Positions 41,642 to 49,360 of a DNA stretch of 64,000 nucleotides are shown here, in pieces (positions within the stretch are counted from its first letter, which is position 1; each line of letters starts with the position of its first letter). The translations under genes and the position numbers were made by a program. Source of the stretch: Streptomyces sp. YIM 121038 (lineage in GTDB: Bacteria > Actinomycetota > Actinomycetes > Streptomycetales > Streptomycetaceae); the NCBI RefSeq assembly GCF_006088715.1, contig NZ_CP030771.1:620001-684000 (forward strand), read 5' to 3'. The notes beneath the pieces were generated by a model. It made no database searches, had not been told where the DNA came from, and saw nothing but the letters and a program-made list of their open reading frames with translations.

Positions 41642-43810
41642 TCAGCCCCGCGTGCGCGGGGTGACGATCGGGAACCTCGGGTCGGGCAGCGTCAGCGTGC
41701 CGAAGACGGCGTCCGTCGCCGTCTGGGCGTCCGCGCCCTCCAGCGTGATCTTCTTGTCCTCGACCGCCTGGTTGAAGTTCTTGCGGTAACCGGGCTGCTC
41801 GGCCAGCTCGTTGAGCGCTTCGCGGCTCAGCCTGATGGTGGCGTCCGGCGTCACGACGAAGCGGTCACCGCCCTCCACGAAGACCAGCACGCCGTTGCGG
41901 AGCGTCGTGGTGCACTTCTCCCCCGTCTCGGCTCCGGTCCCGGCGTCGACGAAGACCCAGTCGAGCACGATCGGGGCGCGGTGCCGCTCGGCCGCCGTCG
42001 GCCCGTCCACGCTGCGCGCGAGCGCGGAGAAGTACTGCTCCAGGGTCGTGCTGCGGATCAGGTCCACGGAGGACTGGCTGGTGATGAGCGGCTGCGGGCC
42101 GTTCACGACCTCCTGGGCGCCGGTCAGGTAGGCGTTGCGCCAGGTCCCGTTCTCACTGCCGTAGCCGAGCTGTGTGAAGACCTGGGCCTGGAGCTCCTTG
42201 GCCCGCGTGACCTGCGGCTCGGCGAGCGGGCTGCCGTTCTCCGCGGCCGCCGCGAAGATGACGTGGTTGAGCAGCTCGGCGGCCCAGCGGTAGCCCTGCG
42301 CGGTGGCGCTGTCGTAGGCCTGCCGGGCCTTGTCGACGACGGCCTCGGCGCCGCCCATGGCCTCCACGTAGGCCGCGCCCGACTGGGTCGGCGGCAGCTT
42401 CCACAGGGTGGCCGGGTTGCCGTCGTACCAGCCCATGTAGCGCTGGTAGACCGCCTTGAGGTTGTGGCTCACCGAGCCGTAGTAGCCCCGGTTGTACCAG
42501 TGGTCGCCGAGGCCCGCGGGGAGCTCCTTGAGCTGTTCGGCGATCTCGATGCCCGTGTAGCCGGAGTTGATCAGCCGCAGCGACTGGTCGTTGAGGTAGC
42601 CGTACATGTCGCGCTGCTTGTTGAGGAATTCGAGGATGCGCTTGTTGGAGGGCTTCCCGCCCGGCTCCTCGTTCTCGACCTCGGCCCACACCGGCCAGTG
42701 GTGCGAGGCGAAGAGGACGTCGGTGTGCTCACCGAAGGTCTGGATCGCCTCGGTGAGGTACTTCGACCAGGCGTGCGCGTCCCGGACCTGCGCGCCGCGC
42801 AGGCTCAGGATGTTGTGCATGGTGTGCGTGGCGTTCTCCGCGATGCACAGGGTCCTGGCGTCCGGGAGGTAGATGTTCATCTCCGCCGGGGCCTCGGTGC
42901 CCGGTGTGAGCTGGAAGACCAGCGGGAAGCCGGAGTCCTTGAACGTGTACGCGTACAGCCCCGGCCGCCACGGGATGACGTACGAGCTCTTCCAGGCCTT
43001 CTTCGCCACCGGCTGGTGCTCGGGCCCGCCGAGGTAGACGGTCGGCGGGATCAGCGTCACCTCGCCGGTGGAGACGGTCAGGCCCAGGCCCGAACCGACC
43101 TGGCCCCTGGGGCCCTTGTCCAGCTGCGCCGCGTACATGTACTGCGCGCGGCGGGCCATCGCCGGGCCCGCGTAGACGTTCTCGCTGACCGCGTGCTCCA
43201 GGAAGCCCTCGGGCGCCACGACGGGCACGTCCGGCTCCAGGGGGTCGCCCGCCTCGTGGAAGACGCCGCGCGCGCCGCCGAAGTGGTCGACGTGGCAGTG
43301 GGTGTAGATGAGGCCCCTGACCGGGCGCTGCTCCTTGGTCAGCTCCGTGTGGTCGCGGAACAGCTTCAGGGCGGCCTGCGCGGTCTCGTAACAGGCCAGC
43401 GGATCGATGATGATCAGACCCTGGTCGTACTCGATGATCGTCATGTTGGACAGGTCGTAGCCGCGCACCTGGTAGACGCGGTACGCGCTACAGGTCGCGA
43501 CCTGGAACAGCCCGGCGACGGCCGTCAACGAGCCCTGCCGCCGCAGGCTGCCGTTGACGGTCGGCATGTCGCCGTCCGAACCCGACTCGAGGAACTCGTA
43601 CGAGGTGAAGTCCCAGACCACCTTCTCGCGGTCCTTGCGGGAGGTGATGACGGGGACGTCGGGCGGGGCGATCCGGAACCTGCTGGCGTCGGCGAAGTCC
43701 TTGCCGTCCCTCGCGTCCGCGTCCCTGATGACCGCGGCGGCCCTGAGGTTCGCCTCGGCGACCGCGGCCGAGGGCTCGACCGGCTGGCTGTACTGGAAGT
43801 TTTCGGGCAT
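41642..43810 (-). CDS. Alkyl sulfatase (SdsA1-like, MBL fold)
   Basis: A 722-residue alkyl sulfatase. The metallo-beta-lactamase core contains IDPLACYETAQAALKLF, YTHCHVDHFGGARGVF (the His-x-His-x-Asp-His zinc site), then the longer DVLFASHHWPVWAEV segment. RYMGWYDGNPATLW and an alpha-helical dimerisation domain follow, and a C-terminal sterol-carrier-like domain (DATIRLSREALNELAEQPG) ends it. This is the full SdsA1 architecture. It hydrolyses primary alkyl sulfates such as SDS to alcohol and sulfate. No signal peptide is seen, so it is probably cytoplasmic. A 236-base gap separates it from the upstream SulP gene. Confidence 0.95.
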   Translation of the reverse strand: MPENFQYSQPVEPSAAVAEANLRAAAVIRDADARDGKDFADASRFRIAPPDVPVITSRKDREKVVWDFTSYEFLESGSDGDMPTVNGSLRRQGSLTAVAGLFQVATCSAYRVYQVRGYDLSNMTIIEYDQGLIIIDPLACYETAQAALKLFRDHTELTKEQRPVRGLIYTHCHVDHFGGARGVFHEAGDPLEPDVPVVAPEGFLEHAVSENVYAGPAMARRAQYMYAAQLDKGPRGQVGSGLGLTVSTGEVTLIPPTVYLGGPEHQPVAKKAWKSSYVIPWRPGLYAYTFKDSGFPLVFQLTPGTEAPAEMNIYLPDARTLCIAENATHTMHNILSLRGAQVRDAHAWSKYLTEAIQTFGEHTDVLFASHHWPVWAEVENEEPGGKPSNKRILEFLNKQRDMYGYLNDQSLRLINSGYTGIEIAEQLKELPAGLGDHWYNRGYYGSVSHNLKAVYQRYMGWYDGNPATLWKLPPTQSGAAYVEAMGGAEAVVDKARQAYDSATAQGYRWAAELLNHVIFAAAAENGSPLAEPQVTRAKELQAQVFTQLGYGSENGTWRNAYLTGAQEVVNGPQPLITSQSSVDLIRSTTLEQYFSALARSVDGPTAAERHRAPIVLDWVFVDAGTGAETGEKCTTTLRNGVLVFVEGGDRFVVTPDATIRLSREALNELAEQPGYRKNFNQAVEDKKITLEGADAQTATDAVFGTLTLPDPRFPIVTPRTRG

Positions 43811-43960
43811 GACGACATCCCCTCACGTCGGTGTGCGGAAACCATTCTGCAAACGATCGTGACGCTAGGTGCGCACGCCGTCACTCACAAGAGTGGTGAT
43901 CGAGCCAGGGGATCCGAGGGGTGGTTGACACGGCGCACGGCCCTGTCGCGACACACAGGC

Positions 43961-44037
43961 GGGCGCGGCCCGGGCGTGGTCGTCCCACGCCCGGGCCGCG
44001 CCCCTGCGGCGGAGCACCCGCCTCCGCGGGAGGCGGG
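43961..44037. terminator. Strong hairpins after the SulP gene
   Basis: A 19-base perfect stem (arms 43961-43979 and 43985-44003, five-base loop) is joined by a second nine-base stem (CCCGCCTCC/GGAGGCGGG, 44017-44037). Both lie just past the SulP stop, on its downstream side, so they terminate the carbonic anhydrase-SulP operon. Confidence 0.8.
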
Positions 44038-44046
44038 CGCGTCCGG

Positions 44047-45657
44047 TCAGCGCCGCGCGCCCGCGGCCTCCTTGTGGTCTTGGTGCTCCTTGTGTTCTCG
44101 GTGCTCCTCGCAGTCGTCGTCCTCCTGGCGGTCCTTCGCGCTCCCCGCGGGTGGCGTGTCGCCGCCGGACGCCGTCACCGTGCCGTGCCGTTCGGCCCAG
44201 ATGGTGAGGGCCGTCGAGCAGGCGTGGTCCAGGTGACGCAGGCCCGACAGGTCCAGTTCGGTCCTGCGGTCGCCCGGCAGCGCCTCCAGCTGGTCGAGGA
44301 TCTTGGGAAGCCGCAGGAACGTGGCGTTGCCGACCACGCGGACGCGGATCGTGCCGGTGCCTTCGAGCCCTTCCACCTCCAGGTGTACGTGGGAGGTGTC
44401 CCAGGCCGTCTTGACGATGGCGAGGGCCAGGCCGATGAGGACGCCCTCGAACATGTTGGTCGCCACGATCGCGAGGGCGGTGACCGCGAGCACCAGGGCC
44501 TCGCCGCGGTGCTCGCGCCACAGCGGGCCGAACGCCTTGACGGGGATCAGCTTCCAACCCGCGTGGATCAGGACTCCGGCCAGCGTCGCCACCGGTATGA
44601 CGCCGAGGGCCGCGGGGAACGCCGCGGCGAAGGCGAGCAGCCACACGCCGTGCAGCACCCGGGACGCCTTGGTCCTGGCACCGGCCTGCACGTTGGCGGC
44701 GCTGCGCACGATCACCGCGGTCATCGGCAGCGCGCCGAGCGCCCCGCACACCGCGTTGCCCGCGCCCTGGGCCATCAGCTCCTTGTCGTAGTCGGTGCGC
44801 GGGCCGTTGTGCATGCGGTCCACGGCGGCCGCGCTGAACAGCGACTCGGCGGACGCGATCAGGGTGAAGGCGAGGATGGTGCCGAGGGCGCCCGCGAGGG
44901 CGCCGCCCTCCACCAGGGCGGAGAACGCGTCGCCGCCGGGCGGCTGCACCGCGTCCACCAGGCCCTGCACCTCGACCTTCGCCACCGACAGGTCGAGGGC
45001 GAACACGGCGAGCGTGGCCAGGGCGACCCCGGCGAGCGGCGCGGGCAGCACCCGGGCGGCCCTGCGCCACCGCGGCCACAGCACCAGGACGGCGATGGTG
45101 CCGGTGCCGACGGCGAACGCGGCCAGGGCGTCGCCCGAACCCGCCGTGTCGGCGGCGAGCCGGGGCAGTTCGGCCAGCTTGTCCAGGCCGGACGCGGGAG
45201 CCTCGGCGTCGACGAGCGCGTACAGCTGCCCGGCGATGAGGACGAGGCCGATGCCCGCGAGCATCCCCTGCACCACCGCCACGGATATCGCCCGGAACCA
45301 GCGGCCGAGCCGGAGGGCTCCCATGGCCAGCTGGAGGAGCCCGGCGATGAGCACCAGGGCGCCGAGCGCCGCGATGCCGTACTCCTGTACGGCCTCGTAG
45401 ACGAGGACGGTCAGACCGGCGGCCGGGCCGCTGACCTGGAGGCTGCTGCCGGGCAGCAGACCGGTGAGGAGGCCGCCGACGATGCCGGTGACCAGGCCGA
45501 GCTCGGCCGGTACGCCGGAGGCGACGGCCACGCCGACGCACAGGGGGACGGCGACGAGGAAGACCACGATCGACGCGGTGAAGTCCGCGCGCAGTGTGGC
45601 GAAGTCACGCACTGAGGGCCTTTTCATGGTCGGTACGTCAGCTTTCGTGGGTTTCAC
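44047..45657 (-). CDS. SulP family anion (likely bicarbonate) transporter
   Basis: A 536-residue SulP/SLC26 transporter. It begins with FTASIVVFLVAVPLCVGVAVASGVP and has GLPGSSLQVSGPAAGL-type, FTLIASAESLFSAAAVDRMHNG and GNAVCGALGALPMTAVIVRSAANV segments. A C-terminal STAS domain follows (GTIRVRVVGNATFLRLPKIL). The tail is rich in His, Glu and Asp (EEHREHKEHQDHKE), which could bind metal. The carbonic anhydrase gene ends 15 bases before the GTG start (GGGGAGATCCG before GTG), so the two form an operon. That pairing points to bicarbonate transport. Anion type is inferred from context. Confidence 0.9.
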   Translation of the reverse strand: MKPTKADVPTMKRPSVRDFATLRADFTASIVVFLVAVPLCVGVAVASGVPAELGLVTGIVGGLLTGLLPGSSLQVSGPAAGLTVLVYEAVQEYGIAALGALVLIAGLLQLAMGALRLGRWFRAISVAVVQGMLAGIGLVLIAGQLYALVDAEAPASGLDKLAELPRLAADTAGSGDALAAFAVGTGTIAVLVLWPRWRRAARVLPAPLAGVALATLAVFALDLSVAKVEVQGLVDAVQPPGGDAFSALVEGGALAGALGTILAFTLIASAESLFSAAAVDRMHNGPRTDYDKELMAQGAGNAVCGALGALPMTAVIVRSAANVQAGARTKASRVLHGVWLLAFAAAFPAALGVIPVATLAGVLIHAGWKLIPVKAFGPLWREHRGEALVLAVTALAIVATNMFEGVLIGLALAIVKTAWDTSHVHLEVEGLEGTGTIRVRVVGNATFLRLPKILDQLEALPGDRRTELDLSGLRHLDHACSTALTIWAERHGTVTASGGDTPPAGSAKDRQEDDDCEEHREHKEHQDHKEAAGARR

Positions 45658-45672
45658 CGGATCTCCCCGTTC

Positions 45673-46275
45673 TCACAGCGGGAGGAAGAGGTCGGTCTCG
45701 GCGTGATGAGCCGCCACCAGGCCAGTGTGGACCTCGTAGTACCAGCCGTGCAGGCGCACGTCGCCACTCTCCAGGCGCTCGCTGACGCACGGGTAGGCGC
45801 GCAGGCGTACCAGCTGTTCGCGCACGTGGCGCTGGACGGCGGCGGCGACCGCGGGCCCGTCGTCGGCGGGCAGTTCGCTGGACAGCTGACGGTCCAGCCA
45901 GTCCCGGACCGCGGGCAGTTCGGCGAGGTCCTCGCCGCGGGCCTTGGCGCCGACGGCGCCGCAGTGCGAGTGGCCGCAGACCACGATGTCGGCGACGCGC
46001 AGGACGCGCATCGCGTACTCGATGGTGGCGCCTTCCGAGCTGGCGGGCCGGCCGGCCTCGTAAGGGGGCACCGCGTTGCCCGCGGTGCGCAGCTCGAAGA
46101 GGTCGCCGGGGCGGGCCCCGGTGATCAGGGAGGGCACGACCCGGGAGTCGGAGCAGGTGATGAAGAGGGCGAGCGGGGACTGCCCGGCGGCGAGCCGCCC
46201 GAACGTCTCCTGTTCCTCGCGCCGTTCGGCGATCCGGGCGGTCATGCCGCGGGCGTGCGTGATGAAGGTCTCCAT
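45673..46275 (-). CDS. Beta-class carbonic anhydrase
   Basis: A 200-residue beta-carbonic anhydrase. Zinc motifs are ALFITCSDSRVVPSL and VCGHSHCGAVGAKA, giving two Cys and one His, with Asp and Arg in the Cys-Ser-Asp-Ser-Arg box. It interconverts CO2 and bicarbonate. It lies directly upstream of the SulP transporter on the same strand, a common bicarbonate-uptake pairing. Length and motifs are complete. Confidence 0.95.
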   Translation of the reverse strand: METFITHARGMTARIAERREEQETFGRLAAGQSPLALFITCSDSRVVPSLITGARPGDLFELRTAGNAVPPYEAGRPASSEGATIEYAMRVLRVADIVVCGHSHCGAVGAKARGEDLAELPAVRDWLDRQLSSELPADDGPAVAAAVQRHVREQLVRLRAYPCVSERLESGDVRLHGWYYEVHTGLVAAHHAETDLFLPL

Positions 46276-46343
46276 GGCGAAGACGTCTCCTGGGGGGTGT
46301 CGGTGTGGGGTGTGCGGTCGACGGGCGGGGCCCGGCGTTCCGC

Positions 46344-46811
46344 TCAGGAGCGCGATACGCAGTGCAGGACGAGCAGTTGGGCACCCGGTCTGGCGGGCAC
46401 GGGTGCGCCCGGCCTTGGACCGGTGGGGTTGCGGGCCGTGCGGGCGGCGGGGTCGGCCGCGTCCGGCCGGGCCTGCGGGGTGGCGGCTCGGGCGTGCGCG
46501 GGGGTGGTGTGCGCGCGGCCGCGGACGACGTGCGGGGGCGGGTGGGGGACTTCGCTGTCCCTGAGGGTGCGTTCCCGCGTGTCCATGGTGGCCGGGGGCG
46601 GCTGCGGCGCGGCGAGCCTGGACGGGGCCGTCGCGTCGGGGGCCGCTCCGGCGACGGCCGGGGCGGCTCCGCCGCAGAGGAGGGACAGGAGGACGATCAC
46701 GGTGGTGACGGCCCAGTGGCGCGCTCGCGCCGCCGGGCCCGGCCGGATGCGCCGACGGGTCCGCGTGGGGCAGGCCCGGTCGTCCGGGCGGTCGGTGCTG
46801 AGGTGCTTCAT
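46344..46811 (-). CDS. Hypothetical Pro/Arg-rich protein with one membrane segment
   Basis: A 155-residue protein of low complexity. Residues around 33-58 form a hydrophobic segment (AVTTVIVLLSLLCGGAAPAVAGA) that could be a signal peptide or membrane anchor after a basic, Arg-rich N-terminus. The rest is rich in Pro, Ala and Arg with no recognisable domain. Third-position GC is very high, which supports a real gene, but the Shine-Dalgarno is poor. It lies downstream of the GRDP-like gene of the second RiPP locus, on the same strand, and may belong to that operon. Function unknown. Confidence 0.55.
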   Translation of the reverse strand: MKHLSTDRPDDRACPTRTRRRIRPGPAARARHWAVTTVIVLLSLLCGGAAPAVAGAAPDATAPSRLAAPQPPPATMDTRERTLRDSEVPHPPPHVVRGRAHTTPAHARAATPQARPDAADPAARTARNPTGPRPGAPVPARPGAQLLVLHCVSRS

Positions 46812-46905
46812 CGTCGTCAGGAGGCTTCGGGCGCGCGGGTGCGCGCGGGCCGGCCGGTCACGGGGAGCCCGGGCGGGGCGGCCGTGGCGGCACGCGGGTG
46901 CGCGT

Positions 46906-47469
46906 TCAACTGCCGCCCGTTCCCTGGGGCTCCGTCGGGGTCAGCTCGCTGATCTCGGACAGCTCCATGCCGAGCTGCTCGTGCAGGAAGCGCACGATCG
47001 TCCAGTGCGGCAGCGCCCCCTCGTCGAAGGGGCCGAACTCCCGCGCGTACAGCGGGATCCAGCGCAGGGCCTCCTCGATGGCCTGCTCTCTGCCCGGCTC
47101 GCGCTGGTAGTCCTCGTACGCGATGCTGCGGTGCTCGATGAAGAAGCCGCCGGGCAGCCGCCGCTCGCACAGGTCGCGGTACTCGCGGGTCTGGAGGATC
47201 AGGTAGTGCCAGATCTCGTCGATCTCCTGCTCGACGGGCAGGAAGAGCCCGCTGAGCCGGTCCGGGTGGCGGGAGACGAGGTAGAGGTAGCGCAGACACT
47301 CGGTGACCTGGCGCTCGACGTACTCCCGCGGTGCGTCGGCCGTCGCGGCGAAGTGGGCCACCACCTCGGCGTACAGGGCGTCGCCGAGCAGGGACGCGAG
47401 GTCGGCGGGGGTCACGTGGTCGACGGCGGGCGCGAGGGTGTCGGCGGACGCGATCGGCTGCGTGGTCAT
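46906..47469 (-). CDS. Protein with conserved WH...T..Y...C...H motif (glycine-rich-domain-protein-like)
   Basis: A 187-residue protein, mostly helical. The central stretch IDEIWHYLILQTREYRDLCERRL (residues 83-105) followed by GGFFIEHRS resembles the conserved core of the GRDP-like/DUF1399-type family: Asp84, Trp87-His88, Thr94, Tyr97, Cys101 and His113. His88, Cys101 and His113 could form a metal site. It starts at ATG about 30 bases after a run of nine C. It lies 40 bases downstream of the adenylate-forming enzyme, so it is probably cotranscribed with the precursor. Its activity is unknown; a role in peptide modification is inference. Confidence 0.7.
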   Translation of the reverse strand: MTTQPIASADTLAPAVDHVTPADLASLLGDALYAEVVAHFAATADAPREYVERQVTECLRYLYLVSRHPDRLSGLFLPVEQEIDEIWHYLILQTREYRDLCERRLPGGFFIEHRSIAYEDYQREPGREQAIEEALRWIPLYAREFGPFDEGALPHWTIVRFLHEQLGMELSEISELTPTEPQGTGGS

Positions 47470-47499
47470 GGTGCTCCCGGGAGGTGTGGCGTGGTGTGC

Positions 47500-47508
47500 G
47501 GGGGGGGG
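47500..47508 (-). repeat. C9 homopolymer tract upstream of the GRDP-like gene
   Basis: Nine G on the plus strand (nine C in the mRNA) about 30 bases before the GRDP-like start codon, right beside the stop of the adenylate-forming enzyme. An equal tract lies at the same distance before that enzyme's start. Such runs can slip and alter expression, or may affect ribosome access. Confidence 0.75.
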
Positions 47509-47509
47509 C

Positions 47510-48757
47510 TCAGGTGTCCTTGGCGAGCCAGGCGTACTTGCCCGAGCCGCCGATGGGGATGTGCTCCTGGTGGCGCAGGTCGCTGTTCCGTCCGGTGAGG
47601 GCGGCGACCCCCTGGCGCAGCGCGTCGGCCTCGACGGGCGCGAGGGGGGCGCCGTCGAAGGTCGTGTAGCGCAGCAGCGCGCGGGAGGGGTCACGGGCGT
47701 CGAGCTGGTGGACGAAGACGCGGGGCGAGGCGCCCGCGACCACGTCGTCGAGGTCGCCCTGCGCCACGGGTCCGTGCGGGGTCTTCAGGAGTTCCTTCTC
47801 GCGGCCGCAGAACCGCGTGATGCGGTCCGGGTCCGGCGAGCCGTCGGCGGTGCGCACGCAGTCGCCCGAGCGGTAGCGCACCAGGGGCATGTGCGGGTTG
47901 CGCACACTGGTGACGATGAGGCTGTGGATGCGGCTGCCCGGCTCCACGGGGATCAGCTCGACGCTCATCCGGTCCAGGTAGGGGCGGTAGCGGCCGGTGC
48001 GGTCGCTGTAGAAGAGGTAGCCGAGTTCGGTGCTGCCGAACAGGTCGACGACCGGGCAGGCGAAGTGGTGGTGGAGGTAGCGCCGCACGTTGAGCGGCGC
48101 GTACTCGTAGGCGTGCACGATGCTCGCGGGCCGGGGGAAGGAGGCCCACAGGCCCCAGTCGACGGCCTTGCGCACCAGGTGCGCGAGGTGCGGGCCCGAG
48201 CAGTCCAGGTGGTACCGGCCGCGGGGGTGGGCGGTCTGCGCGGTACGGATCTCCTCGATCATGCGCTCGACGTCCGCGCGGTCCCACAGGGCCGGGTCGC
48301 GGCGCAGGTTGACGTAGAACGTCCGCTCGTCCAGGCGCCGTTGGTCGAGGTCCGGCAGCGGGTCGGGCTCGGCCCGCGGGCCGCCCCGCTTGCGGGCGTT
48401 GACGCGCGCGACGTGCTCGGTGGCGAGGACGGTGGTGAGGGAGACCCGCCGGCACCCCTCGTGCCAGGTGTCGGCGATGTCGGGGTGCTCGCTCCACAGC
48501 CGGTAGTAGGAGTTGAGCAGGAAGTACGGGGGCCGGATGATCTGCATCCGCGCGTGGTTGGTGCCCGTGGAGAGCACGAACTCGGCCTCTCCGGCCGCGA
48601 GGGCGCCGGCCAGGGTGGGGGTCATCCAGTTGTCGGGAAAGCCACGGGCTATCTCCGGCTTCTCCAGAATGGGGAAGTGGCCACGTTCGACGTACGGCCG
48701 GTAGATCGGTATGTCCTGGATCTGGGCGATGACGTCGGCACTGGGCTGACCGTTCAT
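47510..48757 (-). CDS. Adenylate-forming enzyme (PaaK/CapK-like)
   Basis: A 415-residue enzyme of the ANL adenylate-forming superfamily, closest in feel to phenylacetate-CoA ligase/coenzyme F390 synthetase. Motifs in order: LSTGTNHAR (62-70), the aromatic-substrate region around 216-236, DLFGSTELGYLF (238-249), LVRYRSGDCV (292-301), FCGREKELLKT (316-326) and GGSGKYAWLAK (403-413), which holds the late-domain Lys. All steps for making an acyl-adenylate are present. The start MNGQPSADV has GAAGGGTGG upstream. It follows the GCIS precursor, with a hairpin between, and may activate an acid that is joined to the peptide, or the peptide itself. Confidence 0.82.
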   Translation of the reverse strand: MNGQPSADVIAQIQDIPIYRPYVERGHFPILEKPEIARGFPDNWMTPTLAGALAAGEAEFVLSTGTNHARMQIIRPPYFLLNSYYRLWSEHPDIADTWHEGCRRVSLTTVLATEHVARVNARKRGGPRAEPDPLPDLDQRRLDERTFYVNLRRDPALWDRADVERMIEEIRTAQTAHPRGRYHLDCSGPHLAHLVRKAVDWGLWASFPRPASIVHAYEYAPLNVRRYLHHHFACPVVDLFGSTELGYLFYSDRTGRYRPYLDRMSVELIPVEPGSRIHSLIVTSVRNPHMPLVRYRSGDCVRTADGSPDPDRITRFCGREKELLKTPHGPVAQGDLDDVVAGASPRVFVHQLDARDPSRALLRYTTFDGAPLAPVEADALRQGVAALTGRNSDLRHQEHIPIGGSGKYAWLAKDT

Positions 48758-48786
48758 GACCACCCTTCGGGGCTGCTCGGGTATGC

Positions 48787-48795
48787 GGGGGGGGG
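48787..48795 (-). repeat. C9 homopolymer tract upstream of the adenylate-forming enzyme gene
   Basis: Nine G on the plus strand about 30 bases before the enzyme's start codon. The flanking bases (tatgc on the left) resemble those of the tract before the next gene (tgtgc). The matched length and position suggest shared origin or function. Confidence 0.75.
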
Positions 48796-48796
48796 C

Positions 48797-48826
48797 GGCC
48801 CGGCACGCCGTGGGGCGTGCCGGGCC
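48797..48826 (-). terminator. Hairpin between GCIS precursor and adenylate-forming enzyme
   Basis: A 13-base perfect stem (GGCCCGGCACGCC and complement) with a four-base loop, 42 bases after the precursor stop. It probably lets only part of the transcripts continue, so precursor mRNA exceeds enzyme mRNA, as is common in RiPP operons. Confidence 0.65.
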
Positions 48827-48867
48827 TGTCGGAGCACCCTGGAGTAGCAGGGGCAACTAACGGATGT

Positions 48868-49020
48868 TCAGGAAATACAGCCGGACTTCGCCGAGACGCT
48901 GATGCAGCCGGACTTGTCCGCGCTGATGCAGCCTTCCTTTCCGGACGCCTTCGGCGAGTTCAGGGCCGTCCACTGGTTCCAGACATCGTCCTTGGCCATC
49001 TTCGCGATGAGCTTTTCCAC
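48868..49020 (-). CDS. Candidate RiPP precursor with three GCIS repeats (50 residues, GTG start)
   Basis: A 50-residue peptide starting at GTG with CTGGAGG seven bases upstream. Residues 1-26 form a likely leader (MEKLIAKMAKDDVWNQW, helical and basic, then TALNSPKAS). The tail holds three near repeats: GKEGCIS, ADKSGCIS and VSAKSGCIS, with Cys at 31, 39 and 48 and Ser two residues after each. The last residues are GCIS and stop. Such repetition with Cys and Ser in fixed spacing is typical of a multi-site modified core. It leads an operon with the adenylate-forming enzyme and the GRDP-like protein. The modification type is not known. A longer reading in another frame here is less likely. Confidence 0.75.
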   Translation of the reverse strand: MEKLIAKMAKDDVWNQWTALNSPKASGKEGCISADKSGCISVSAKSGCIS

Positions 49021-49360
49021 GTCGTACCTCCAGGGGAAGGGGGGATGTGCGGCGGGGCTGCTGCCCGTTCACCGCTGCAATCGAAAGTAAAAGCAACACC
49101 AAGTCGAAGTCAAAGGTGAGCAATGCGCCACTGGCTCAAAAGCCGTCCGGGGCGGACACTTTGGCTTGATCCTTTGGGGCGCGCGGGGCGCTATTCACCT
49201 TTCCTTCACCCATCCGACAGGGAATGCGCACGAGTGGGGACGGTGGGCCAAAAGGGGCCAATCAACTGGAGAGAGCCGAACGGCTTGATAAAGGGCTGAT
49301 CGGCCGGAAGGGCCGCGCCAGGAGAGAGTGGTGTGCCGCCGAAGAGGGGCGAGACGGGTG
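49021..49360. other. Intergenic region between methyltransferase and GCIS precursor
   Basis: 340 bases without a convincing gene. The left end has the precursor's Shine-Dalgarno, its promoter (49084-49113) and a C-rich leader. The right part holds a short inverted repeat AGCCG-aa-CGGCT (49274-49285) that could help end methyltransferase transcription. The stretch is less GC-rich than its surroundings. Confidence 0.5.
49084..49113 (-). promoter_or_regulatory. Candidate sigma-70-like promoter of the GCIS precursor
   Basis: On the minus strand TTGACT (49108-49113) and TACTTT (49084-49089) are 18 bases apart, about 60 bases before the precursor start. The region is AT-rich for this genome, which strengthens the case. 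The -35 is close to consensus; the -10 is only fair. Confidence 0.5.

Noticed and set aside
41573..44236. Long plus-strand frame opposite the alkyl sulfatase
   Set aside because: Shadow frame; the opposite strand encodes a complete SdsA1-like enzyme with an intact zinc site.
46344..46811. RiPP precursor or exported toxin role for the Pro-rich protein
   Set aside because: It has no leader-core pattern or Cys repeats; it is kept only as a hypothetical protein.
48857..49123. 88-residue minus-strand reading frame starting MLTFDFDLVLLLLSIAAV
   Set aside because: It overlaps the GCIS peptide in another frame, begins inside the promoter region, and lacks a Shine-Dalgarno. The 50-residue GTG reading has a proper ribosome site and clear repeats.
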